Shown here piece after piece: positions 54,855 to 62,221 of a DNA stretch of 64,000 nucleotides. Under the pieces are notes generated by a model. It was given only the letters and a program-made list of their open reading frames with translations, did not search any database and was not told the origin of the DNA. This DNA is from G963665085 sp963665085 (GTDB lineage Bacteria > Bacteroidota > Bacteroidia > Bacteroidales > JAAAOM01), in assembly GCA_963665085.2 (NCBI GenBank), contig CAXXXS010000002.1, positions 558,001 to 622,000 on the forward strand. The letters run 5' to 3'. Made by a program: the position numbers and the translations under genes. Within the stretch, counting starts at the first letter, position 1. Each line of letters begins with the position of its first letter.

Positions 54855-57215
54855 TTAATTAATGAATATTCTCAGTTTAAGAAAAAAAGATCTGCCAGGC
54901 TTCTGCATCATATAGTTATCGTATAATGTGCAATCAAATATATTTTCAGCCTCAAATGAAATATTATATTTTTTGTTTTCTAAGGAATAGGTTAATTCAA
55001 CATTGTTCTGGTATTGGCTAGGTATTGTTGACTTCGAACTTAACGTGCCATAGCCTTCCCATGTGAGGTAAAACCAATGTACATATTGAAAAAAATAAGC
55101 AAGCTTCAGCTGATTATTTTTATAGCCAAAAATGTCATTCTTTCTGAAATTAAACTCTAAATTACCAAATAGCCAGGGGCGGTTTGGCATATGATTGTTG
55201 TAAGTTACTTCCGGTTTACCGTTGTCCTGATATTTCGTCTTATTTCGTTCATCCAGATAACTCATGTTGGCGATTACCTGGAATAAATTCCTGTAATCGT
55301 ATCGAAGTTCACCCTCTATACCTTTTACTGTTACATTATTTACATTATCATATTGACCATTTCCTTCATTTTGATCAGGGACATAACGAATATAATCTTC
55401 TACTTTTCTGTAAAAAAGACCCATTTCATAATTTATATGGTGTTCAGAAGCAATATGAAATGACCCAAATAATCCCAGATTTATATTCTCACTATTTTCA
55501 GGTTCCAGCTTGAAATTTGGATCTATCGTTGTTCCATTTCCCAGATATTCTTTTGCTAATGGGAGTCTAATGCTATGTTCGTAAGATCCCTTAACTGCTA
55601 GTTGTTCAATAAAACGGAACCTTGAACTTACCCCATATCCATAGTTACTCGTTGTAGACGAACGTTCAACTTCATCAGATCCGGTAATCCATGATTGATC
55701 TTGTTGTCCAATTTCCAAATAGCTGATAAAATCTTTTAAAAATAAAGTGTTGTCTAATTTGTCATTCCAAAATTTTTGGTTATAAGAAATTCCAATAATT
55801 TGTTTGTTAAAGATATCTTTCGATGGCTCGAATTCAGAGTCTAAATCATCATATCTGTTATTAGTCAGATAATTTATTACGTAATTGAAATTTATTACAT
55901 GTTTGCTATTTATGGAATAATTGAAATTAGCTCGCCCGATAGTTAAAGGCCTTTCTATATGTCTTATTGATTTTGCCCCTCCTGAAATTTCATTCCCTGA
56001 AGCTGAAGTTGAGTAGCCATCCCAATAATATTGACGATAGGTTGTATCAACAACTACTTTCTTGTCCCAGGTTTGAGATAGAGAAATGTTTGTTGATAAT
56101 CCTTTTATGAAAAACTCATTTTTTTGATATTGTCCAGATAAATTAAACGCTTTTTTTTCTCGGGTAGCCATTCCATATACCCAGGTTTGCACAGAACCCG
56201 TTTGTAACTCTTGATCTGAATAGAAATAAGAAGTAGAAACCGAGAATATTTCTGTCCATTTTTTATTATTGACCCCTATTTTCAGTTGTGTAAAGGCAGA
56301 GAAATAGTCGTTATGAAATCGCTTTGTATTAATTTTTTTAAATGAATTGGTAGTAGTATCCAATACTTCGACATCTCTCATCTCATAGTTGTTTTTGGAA
56401 TAATTGATGCCAAGAGAAGGCAGAACAAACAAACCTGTTTTAGGGTGAACATACTGCGCATTAAAATCGGCCTTATGTGTACCAAAAGAACCAATACCAT
56501 ACGATGCATCTACATAATTATGCACTTCTTTTTTAGTTACAATATTTATTGCTCCGCCTAAAGCATCACTTCCCAACTCTGCCGGGACAACACCTTTGTA
56601 CACTTCAATACGTTCAACAATATTTACAGGAAGATTAGCAAGAGATACTCCATTACCCATGGATGAAAGAGGTACTCCATCAATAAAATACCGGATTGAG
56701 TTCCCAGATAAGCCATTAATCGAAAGATCAAAATCAGCACCAACACCGCCATTTTCTCGTATTTTTATTCCACTACTTCTTCCAATGGTTGTATTTAAGT
56801 TATTTAAACTACTAGCCAGCTGTTTTATCTCAATTGAGTTTACAGAAAAAGAACCTTCACGGATTTGTTGGCTTCGGGATTTACCATACACATTTACTGT
56901 TTCTAAATCAATTGCTAATTTCTCGAGGACAAAATTCTGTGTTTTATCATTCTGTATTTCTATTGTTTTTTTTAGTAATTTATAACCATATGCTGAAATA
57001 ACTATCGTATGTTTTCCTGAAGTGATTTTTAAAGAATATTTTCCGTTATCATCCGCATAACAACCAGTTTTCGAACCTTCTATCGCTATTAGAGCCATAG
57101 AAATCGGAGTGTCGTTTATGTCTCTTATCTCGCCTGATAGCAAAAATGATTTTTGGGCGAACGCACCAATTGACTGAAAACAAAATAATATTATAAGATT
57201 GAGTAAAAACCTCAT
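54855..57215 (-). CDS. TonB-dependent receptor of the cobalamin operon
   Basis: The protein has 786 residues. Signal peptide MRFLLNLIILFCFQSIGAFA is followed by a carboxypeptidase-regulatory-like domain (about 22-110). The plug has TTIGRSSGIKIRENGGVGAD, YFIDGVPLSSMGNGVSLANL and GVVPAELGSDALGGAINIVT, and a barrel follows. It is the first gene after a cobalamin riboswitch and leads the corrinoid importer and biosynthesis genes, so it most likely brings in corrinoids as the BtuB counterpart. Transport of a cobalt complex is an alternative, given the linked PepSY and CbiK proteins. Confidence 0.88.
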   Translation of the reverse strand: MRFLLNLIILFCFQSIGAFAQKSFLLSGEIRDINDTPISMALIAIEGSKTGCYADDNGKYSLKITSGKHTIVISAYGYKLLKKTIEIQNDKTQNFVLEKLAIDLETVNVYGKSRSQQIREGSFSVNSIEIKQLASSLNNLNTTIGRSSGIKIRENGGVGADFDLSINGLSGNSIRYFIDGVPLSSMGNGVSLANLPVNIVERIEVYKGVVPAELGSDALGGAINIVTKKEVHNYVDASYGIGSFGTHKADFNAQYVHPKTGLFVLPSLGINYSKNNYEMRDVEVLDTTTNSFKKINTKRFHNDYFSAFTQLKIGVNNKKWTEIFSVSTSYFYSDQELQTGSVQTWVYGMATREKKAFNLSGQYQKNEFFIKGLSTNISLSQTWDKKVVVDTTYRQYYWDGYSTSASGNEISGGAKSIRHIERPLTIGRANFNYSINSKHVINFNYVINYLTNNRYDDLDSEFEPSKDIFNKQIIGISYNQKFWNDKLDNTLFLKDFISYLEIGQQDQSWITGSDEVERSSTTSNYGYGVSSRFRFIEQLAVKGSYEHSIRLPLAKEYLGNGTTIDPNFKLEPENSENINLGLFGSFHIASEHHINYEMGLFYRKVEDYIRYVPDQNEGNGQYDNVNNVTVKGIEGELRYDYRNLFQVIANMSYLDERNKTKYQDNGKPEVTYNNHMPNRPWLFGNLEFNFRKNDIFGYKNNQLKLAYFFQYVHWFYLTWEGYGTLSSKSTIPSQYQNNVELTYSLENKKYNISFEAENIFDCTLYDNYMMQKPGRSFFLKLRIFIN

Positions 57216-57363
57216 TTTAATAATGTTTAATTTATCTAAACATCATGGTCTAAGATCCACTCATTATCAGTGTAGAAAAAACAATGTAAAATGCAAAAAA
57301 TAAAGTTATTGCATAACTGTTTGTTCTTTAGCCTTAGTCCACGAAAGCTTTAAACTATCAATT

Positions 57364-57546
57364 TTGGCAGGTTTTCTGACTTACTCCATCTTTGAACCTC
57401 CTTCCCATCCATCAAAAGACAGACAGTGGTATTGGGTAATGTTCAAAGATTTTGGTGGAGCTTACAGCAGCGGGTCTGTTCAGGATTTACACCTGATTCC
57501 CTTTTATTGTATTTGAAGTATTCAAATACAATCACCAAAAAATCGG
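57364..57546 (-). ncRNA. Cobalamin (AdoCbl) riboswitch at the head of the B12 operon
   Basis: On the minus strand the blocks appear in order: GGTGATTGTATTTGAATAC, AAAAGGGAATCAGGTG, ACAGACCCGCTGCTGTAAGC, CCACTGTC, GGATGGGAAGG, and the B12 box AGTCAGAAAACCTGCC at 57364-57383. The 148 bases to the TonB receptor start could hold the expression platform. It should repress the whole downstream cluster when B12 is abundant. It is distinct in its variable arms from the copy at 32325-32522. Confidence 0.93.
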
Positions 57547-57548
57547 GG

Positions 57549-57579
57549 TAAAAGTATTTAAACAAATTATATTTCCAAA
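57549..57579 (-). promoter_or_regulatory. Promoter of the B12 operon
   Basis: On the minus strand TTTG (57579-57576) is followed after exactly 19 bases by TACTTTTA (57556-57549), one mismatch from TAnnTTTG. The predicted start falls at the riboswitch 5' end. The geometry is the same as at 32526-32556. Confidence 0.65.
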
Positions 57580-57691
57580 TACTATTTACAATAAAATAAG
57601 CCTTACATTTATTTCACCTATCCTTCATTACTTCTAAATATATAAAAGATATTATGTAACAAACTTATCCTTAAGTTATTTTCAAAAAATA

Positions 57692-59524
57692 TTATGAAAT
57701 AGTAATTGTTTCACCTTTATCGGCAATGAGGATAAATTTTAATTTGGCTTTTTCTTTCACAATCGTTTTACAATTATTATAACAACGTTCTGCTATTTCT
57801 CTATAAAATGGTTCTTTTGACGAGAACTGAATAATTTCTTTTATTGCATTCGCAAGCTTAAGGGATTGTATTTTTTTAACCATTTCCATAGGGTAATTAC
57901 ATACTTTTAATAACTCTTCTGCAAATACCGGATTAAACGAATTGTTTTTACTATGCGTATCTAAATGTCCTTCTGCAAGCTTCATTGCTTTTCCAAGCAT
58001 CAGCCCAATTGTTATTGTATGTACTCCTTTTTCTATAGCAAGTTTAAGTGTTTCTCCAACTAAATTACCGAAGTGTATATAAGATGTTTCCGGTAAATGT
58101 TTATTCAATGGTTTTAATATATTCTCACTTCTTTTTCCTGAAGTAAGCACAATTTCATCGACATTTGATTCTTTGGCAACCGAGATCTGATATTTTATAG
58201 TTGATAAAAATGCTTCATTTGAATAAGGAATAACCTTGCCTGACGTACCAATTATTGAAATTCCCCCAACAACACCTACCCGAGGATTAAAAGTTTGTTT
58301 TGCCAGTTCTTCCCCTTCAGGCACAAAGGGAATAACTTCAATTCCCTGTTCTATTTCGTAATAATTGCATAATTCTTCTATTACCGAAAGTATCATCTTC
58401 CGAGGGACAGGATTTATAGCAGGTTCACCAACTTTCACCTGTAATCCGGGCAGGGTAACAGTACCTATACCTTTCCCTTTCACAAAATGTACTCCTGTTT
58501 CTTTAATAAAACGTAACTCACAACCAATTTCTTTTCCATGGGTTACGTCTGGATCATCTCCGGCATCTTTTATAACTACACATGACGCTTTCGATTCGGT
58601 TAATTCTTTAGAAAATATTAAAAATCTTGCAATATCCCCGGTAGGAATAGTAATAGAGACTTGTTCCGGGAATCTATTTTTCACCAGGGCTATGAAACAT
58701 GCTTTAGCAGCAGCGGCAACGCATGAGCCAGTTGTATACCCATGTCTTAATTGCTCTTCAGCTTTTCTGAAACGTTTTCTTAATGTATAATATGTTTGCA
58801 ATAAAGTTTTAATTGAATTTACCTTATTTGGGAATGACGGTAACTCCAAGCGTCCAACAACCCATAAGGGTATACTCAATTTATTGGACGCCTCCACTTT
58901 ATCCATAAAGAATCCTGACTCTCCACTTTCTTTGCTCAGAATTATTTCAGCATTTGTTTTTCGAATAAGATTTATCAATTCCTCTGCACCTTCTTTGGGT
59001 TCTATTAGAATTAAATTCTCTTTTTTTACATTATATTGTTTTGCCAGTTGCTGATTTTGTTTTGTATTAAGAATCCTAAAATAACAATTACGTTCGTTTA
59101 TTAATTTTGCATAATGCGGGATAGTTTGAACTCCTGTTAAACACAACACATTCCTGTATTTACTTAACAGTAGTTTATCCGTCATTTCTTTAAATGATGA
59201 AAACGTTTTAATATTTTCATAAGGTGTTAAATCTGGATAAATTCTCTCAAAACGAATAATTGAAATATTAAGGTCTTCTGATGTTTTAAATATATTTCTG
59301 TGAAGTTCTTTTGCAAAGGGGTGTGCTGCATTAATTATTAGGTTGACTTTTTCTTCTATGCATAACTTTGAAATTTCATCAAAATCTTTTGCTCCAAATA
59401 TATTCTTCCCTTTAATTTTAAGGCTAGACTTTGTTTTTGTAGAATACAAATACGGTTCACTTAAAAAGTCAAGTAAAGCAGCTGTTTTTTTCCCTTCTGT
59501 TGTGCCTCCAAAAACAAGAATCAT
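57692..59524 (-). CDS. cbiJ-cbiD: CbiJ-CbiD fusion: cobalt-precorrin-6A reductase / cobalt-precorrin-5B C1-methyltransferase
   Basis: The protein has 610 residues. Residues 1 to about 245 are CbiJ/CobK (MILVFGGTTEGKKTAALLD, IINAAHPFAKEL, SKESGESGFFMDKVEA), the NAD(P)H-dependent reductase. Residues 257-610 are CbiD (LRHGYTTGSCVAAAAKACF, VIKDAGDDPDVTHGKEI, GVVGGISIIGTSG), the methyltransferase of the anaerobic route. They perform consecutive steps (C1 methylation, then reduction). The gene points toward the riboswitch and lies 113 bases upstream of the operon promoter, so it is probably its own transcript, not under riboswitch control unless it has an unseen element. Confidence 0.95.
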   Translation of the reverse strand: MILVFGGTTEGKKTAALLDFLSEPYLYSTKTKSSLKIKGKNIFGAKDFDEISKLCIEEKVNLIINAAHPFAKELHRNIFKTSEDLNISIIRFERIYPDLTPYENIKTFSSFKEMTDKLLLSKYRNVLCLTGVQTIPHYAKLINERNCYFRILNTKQNQQLAKQYNVKKENLILIEPKEGAEELINLIRKTNAEIILSKESGESGFFMDKVEASNKLSIPLWVVGRLELPSFPNKVNSIKTLLQTYYTLRKRFRKAEEQLRHGYTTGSCVAAAAKACFIALVKNRFPEQVSITIPTGDIARFLIFSKELTESKASCVVIKDAGDDPDVTHGKEIGCELRFIKETGVHFVKGKGIGTVTLPGLQVKVGEPAINPVPRKMILSVIEELCNYYEIEQGIEVIPFVPEGEELAKQTFNPRVGVVGGISIIGTSGKVIPYSNEAFLSTIKYQISVAKESNVDEIVLTSGKRSENILKPLNKHLPETSYIHFGNLVGETLKLAIEKGVHTITIGLMLGKAMKLAEGHLDTHSKNNSFNPVFAEELLKVCNYPMEMVKKIQSLKLANAIKEIIQFSSKEPFYREIAERCYNNCKTIVKEKAKLKFILIADKGETITIS

Positions 59525-59691
59525 ACAAATGAAATAATTGGTGTAAAAGTAAAATTTAGGAATAGAAGTTATTTGTGGTTAAAAAAGAAAAAAATGATTC
59601 TCTAATGTTTTGAACAATTCTCCTTAATTTACAGTTCATTTGCAAATCATATTGAACTTTTCATTACAAAAAAGAGTGTCTTACTGAATAG
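59525..59691. other. Spacer upstream of cbiJ-cbiD
   Basis: About 170 AT-rich bases have no gene. They must hold the cbiJ-cbiD promoter on the minus strand. TACTTTTA occurs about 30 bases before the start codon, but no TTTG lies 19 bases further up, and no riboswitch-like blocks are present. Confidence 0.4.
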
Positions 59692-59737
59692 AAAAAAAGC
59701 CCTTTCGAGCATTTTTAACCCTCGAACTTCGAGGGCA
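59692..59737 (-). terminator. Terminator of the tmRNA gene
   Basis: CCCTCG (59720-59725) pairs with CGAGGG (59731-59736), making a stem right after the tmRNA 3' end. On the minus strand a second GCTCGAAAGGGC segment follows and ends in seven Ts (59698-59692). GCCCT before the first stem can pair with AGGGC next to the T-run, giving a larger terminator hairpin. Confidence 0.7.
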
Positions 59738-59741
59738 AAGT

Positions 59742-60138
59742 GGAGCTGCAGGGAGTCGAACCCTGGTCCAGACAAGCAATCAATATGCTTTCTACATGCT
59801 TATTCTTTTATTGGTTTTCGAGTAAAATCCGGAAAAAGACAGCCTAACTTTACCTTAGTTCCTAAATTTTCGTAAGGTTTACGGAACAAAAACCAAACTA
59901 GTTCAACATCCACAGCACCCCGTTGCCAATAAGGGTCAAACAGAACTTATTAGCGGGATGTCTTGTCTGCTTACCTAGTAAGCAGATTAAGCCATAAATC
60001 TACTATTATTCGATTAGGCAGCAAGAGCGTAAGAATTTTCGCCATTTAAAAATTCGCACTACAGATTAACGGGTTAAAGCACATTGCCCGACATGCTTAC
60101 ATATTAATTTAACCTACTGTCAAATCCACGTCAGCCCC
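59742..60138 (-). ncRNA. ssrA: Transfer-messenger RNA (tmRNA, SsrA)
   Basis: The 5' end GGGGCTGACGTGGATTTGAC (from 60138) pairs with the 3' end CAGCTCC plus discriminator A (59742). The 3' part carries the T-arm GGTTCGACTCCCTGCAGCTC. The tag frame reads GENSYALAA then TAA at about 60050-60020, the usual Bacteroidota tag with Ser in place of the more common second Asn. CCA is not encoded. It rescues stalled ribosomes and tags incomplete proteins for proteolysis. Several pseudoknot-like GC-rich stems lie between the tag and the 3' tRNA-like part. Confidence 0.95.
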
Positions 60139-60205
60139 AATTTAATGATTAATTATCAATAAATAATAATTAATCAACTCAAAGAACATTGCTTTTTAGC
60201 GAGCG

Positions 60206-60213
60206 CAAATGTA
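60206..60213 (-). promoter_or_regulatory. Probable -7 element of the tmRNA promoter
   Basis: The minus strand reads TACATTTG, a perfect TAnnTTTG, about 68 bases before the mature 5' end. The matching -33 region is only TTTT-like, so confidence is moderate. Confidence 0.45.
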
Positions 60214-60299
60214 CAAATAATATACCATATTTTTAAAAAGTAAAAATTAGAAACAAGCTCCAACATCCGGACTGCTTATTTCGTTTCCCGGTTTCCGTC

Positions 60300-60950
60300 C
60301 TATAGCTTTTTTAATTTTGATATTGTCTCTTCTGGATTTTCTGAAGCAAAAATTGTATTTCCTGCAACCAGGATATCCACTCCTGCATCACAAATTGACT
60401 TAGCGTTATCTAGGCTAACACCACCATCAATCTCAATTAAACTGTTGGATTGTTTTTTTACTATTAGTTCTTTTAGTCTTTTTACTTTATCTAATGAATT
60501 AGTAATAAACTTTTGACCTCCAAAACCAGGATTCACCGACATTATTAAAACCATATCAACATCTACGATAATCTCATCAAGAACAGACACCGGAGTGTGA
60601 GGATTTAATGTTACGCCAGCTTTCATTCCAAGGTTTTTTATATCGTAGATTGTCTTATGAAGATGATCACACGTTTCATAATGTACCGTTAGAATATCTG
60701 CGCCAACTTTTTTAAACTCCTCAATATATCTTTCCGGCTTAACTATCATTAAATGAACATCCAACGGTTTGTCTGCAAACTTCTTTACATACTTTATTAC
60801 CGGGAATCCGAAAGAAATGTTTGGAACAAATACTCCATCCATAACATCTACGTGGATCCAATCAGCCTGACTTCGGTTTATCATTTCAATATCTTTTTTT
60901 AATTCTCCGAAATCTGCTGATAAGATTGATGGGGCTATCAATTGATTCAT
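60300..60950 (-). CDS. rpe: Ribulose-phosphate 3-epimerase
   Basis: The protein has 216 residues, a single TIM barrel. Signatures are IAPSILSADFGELKKDIEMI, WIHVDVMDGVFVPNISFG with metal-binding His and catalytic Asp, DVHLMIVKPERYI, MSVNPGFGGQKFI and the second Asp in EIDGGVSLDNA. It interconverts ribulose-5-phosphate and xylulose-5-phosphate in the pentose phosphate pathway. It follows the sigma factor gene by 80 bases on the same strand, with the tmRNA gene downstream. Confidence 0.97.
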   Translation of the reverse strand: MNQLIAPSILSADFGELKKDIEMINRSQADWIHVDVMDGVFVPNISFGFPVIKYVKKFADKPLDVHLMIVKPERYIEEFKKVGADILTVHYETCDHLHKTIYDIKNLGMKAGVTLNPHTPVSVLDEIIVDVDMVLIMSVNPGFGGQKFITNSLDKVKRLKELIVKKQSNSLIEIDGGVSLDNAKSICDAGVDILVAGNTIFASENPEETISKLKKL

Positions 60951-61030
60951 TATTTTTAATATTTTTGATCTGGGGTCAAAAATAGAAAATGAATCCCTTG
61001 AATCAAATACAAAACGACAAAATGGAATGC

Positions 61031-61894
61031 TTAACCCAAAAATGTTTTAAGATTTTTACTTCGAGTTATATGTTTTAGTCTTTTAATTGCCTTTTCTTTT
61101 ATTTGACGAACGCGCTCTCGTGTAAGATTTAATTCTTCCCCAATTTCTTCAAGAGTACAGGGCTGTTTCCCTCCCAAACCAAAATACAATTTTAAAACAT
61201 TTGATTCCCGAAAGGTTAATGTTGATAAAGCCCTTTCTATTTCTTTTCTCAAAGAATCATTTAACAAACTCTTGTCTGGACTTGGAGTATCCATACTTAG
61301 AAGAACATCGTACATATTACCCTCTTCTCCTGGAGTCATTGGGGCATCCATAGAAACATGCCTGCCAGAACTTAGCATTGATTCTTTTATATCTTCCGGA
61401 GCAATGTCCATAGCATCTGCAATCTCCTGAACAGTAGGTTCTCTTTCAAACTTTTGTTCTAATTCTGAAAAAACTTTGTTCACTTTATTTATTGAACCAA
61501 TTTTATTCAACGGTAACCTCACAATCCTGGCCTGTTCTGCCAGAGATTGAAGAATAGATTGGCGTATCCACCATACAGCGTAGGAAATAAACTTAAATCC
61601 CCGGGTCTCATCGAATCTCTGTGCTGCTTTTATTAATCCTAAATTTCCTTCATTGATTAAATCAGGAAGAGTTAATCCTTGATTTTGATACTGTTTAGCA
61701 ACAGAAACCACAAATCTAAGATTTGCTTTTATTAAGGTCTCGAGAGCTAAACGATCCCCATTTTTTATTTTCCTTGCTAATTCAACTTCTTCCTCTGCAG
61801 TTATTAACTCAACCTTTCCTATCTCATGTAGATACTTATCCAATGATGGAGTTTCTCTGTTAGTAACCTGTTTTATGATTTTTAATTGTCTCAT
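61031..61894 (-). CDS. rpoD: Primary sigma factor (RpoD/SigA type, short Bacteroidota form)
   Basis: The protein has 287 residues. It lacks region 1.1 and has only a short region 1.2 (TPSLDKYLHEIGKVELITAE). Region 2 has LPDLINEGNLGLIKAAQRFD and FKFISYAVWWIRQSILQSLA, region 3 follows, and region 4 ends LTRERVRQIKEKAIKRLKHI. This is the form known as sigma-ABfr in Bacteroides, which recognises TTTG/TAnnTTTG promoters such as those identified here. It diverges from rho across a 327-base spacer. Confidence 0.95.
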   Translation of the reverse strand: MRQLKIIKQVTNRETPSLDKYLHEIGKVELITAEEEVELARKIKNGDRLALETLIKANLRFVVSVAKQYQNQGLTLPDLINEGNLGLIKAAQRFDETRGFKFISYAVWWIRQSILQSLAEQARIVRLPLNKIGSINKVNKVFSELEQKFEREPTVQEIADAMDIAPEDIKESMLSSGRHVSMDAPMTPGEEGNMYDVLLSMDTPSPDKSLLNDSLRKEIERALSTLTFRESNVLKLYFGLGGKQPCTLEEIGEELNLTRERVRQIKEKAIKRLKHITRSKNLKTFLG

Positions 61895-62087
61895 GAAAAA
61901 GGATTTTTTTTCTTAGTTAATATTAAAGAACCATATAGAAAAGAGTAATTTTCGTTAATTAGTTTCGATTTGAGGAAAATTTTGTATATTTATTGAAAAT
62001 ATTGTCAAAATACTTCCCTAAATAGGTTTTCTAAGTTACTGTTTTTTTTTAAATTTCCAATTAATCAAAAAAAAATTAAAAATTGTT

Positions 62088-62118
62088 TTTGCTAATTATA
62101 AATAAAAGTTTATACTTG
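62088..62118 (+). promoter_or_regulatory. Promoter of rho
   Basis: TTTG (62088-62091), 19 bases, then TATACTTG (62111-62118) is a near-perfect Bacteroidota promoter. It would start transcription about 97 bases before the rho start codon, leaving a sizeable leader that could take part in autoregulation. The rest of the 61895-62221 spacer is AT-rich and holds no gene. It also contains the divergent sigma-factor promoter, which I could not pinpoint. Confidence 0.65.
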
Positions 62119-62221
62119 CGGAGTTTTTCCAAAAATCGTTAGGGATAGCATTTCACAAAAGAAATTTATTTTTCAATTAATATATTTTCCGTATAAATTA
62201 TATTATTATAACTTCCACAGA

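Noticed and set aside
58365..58790. 141-codon plus-strand frame
   Set aside because: It is antisense to the CbiD domain with intact motifs.
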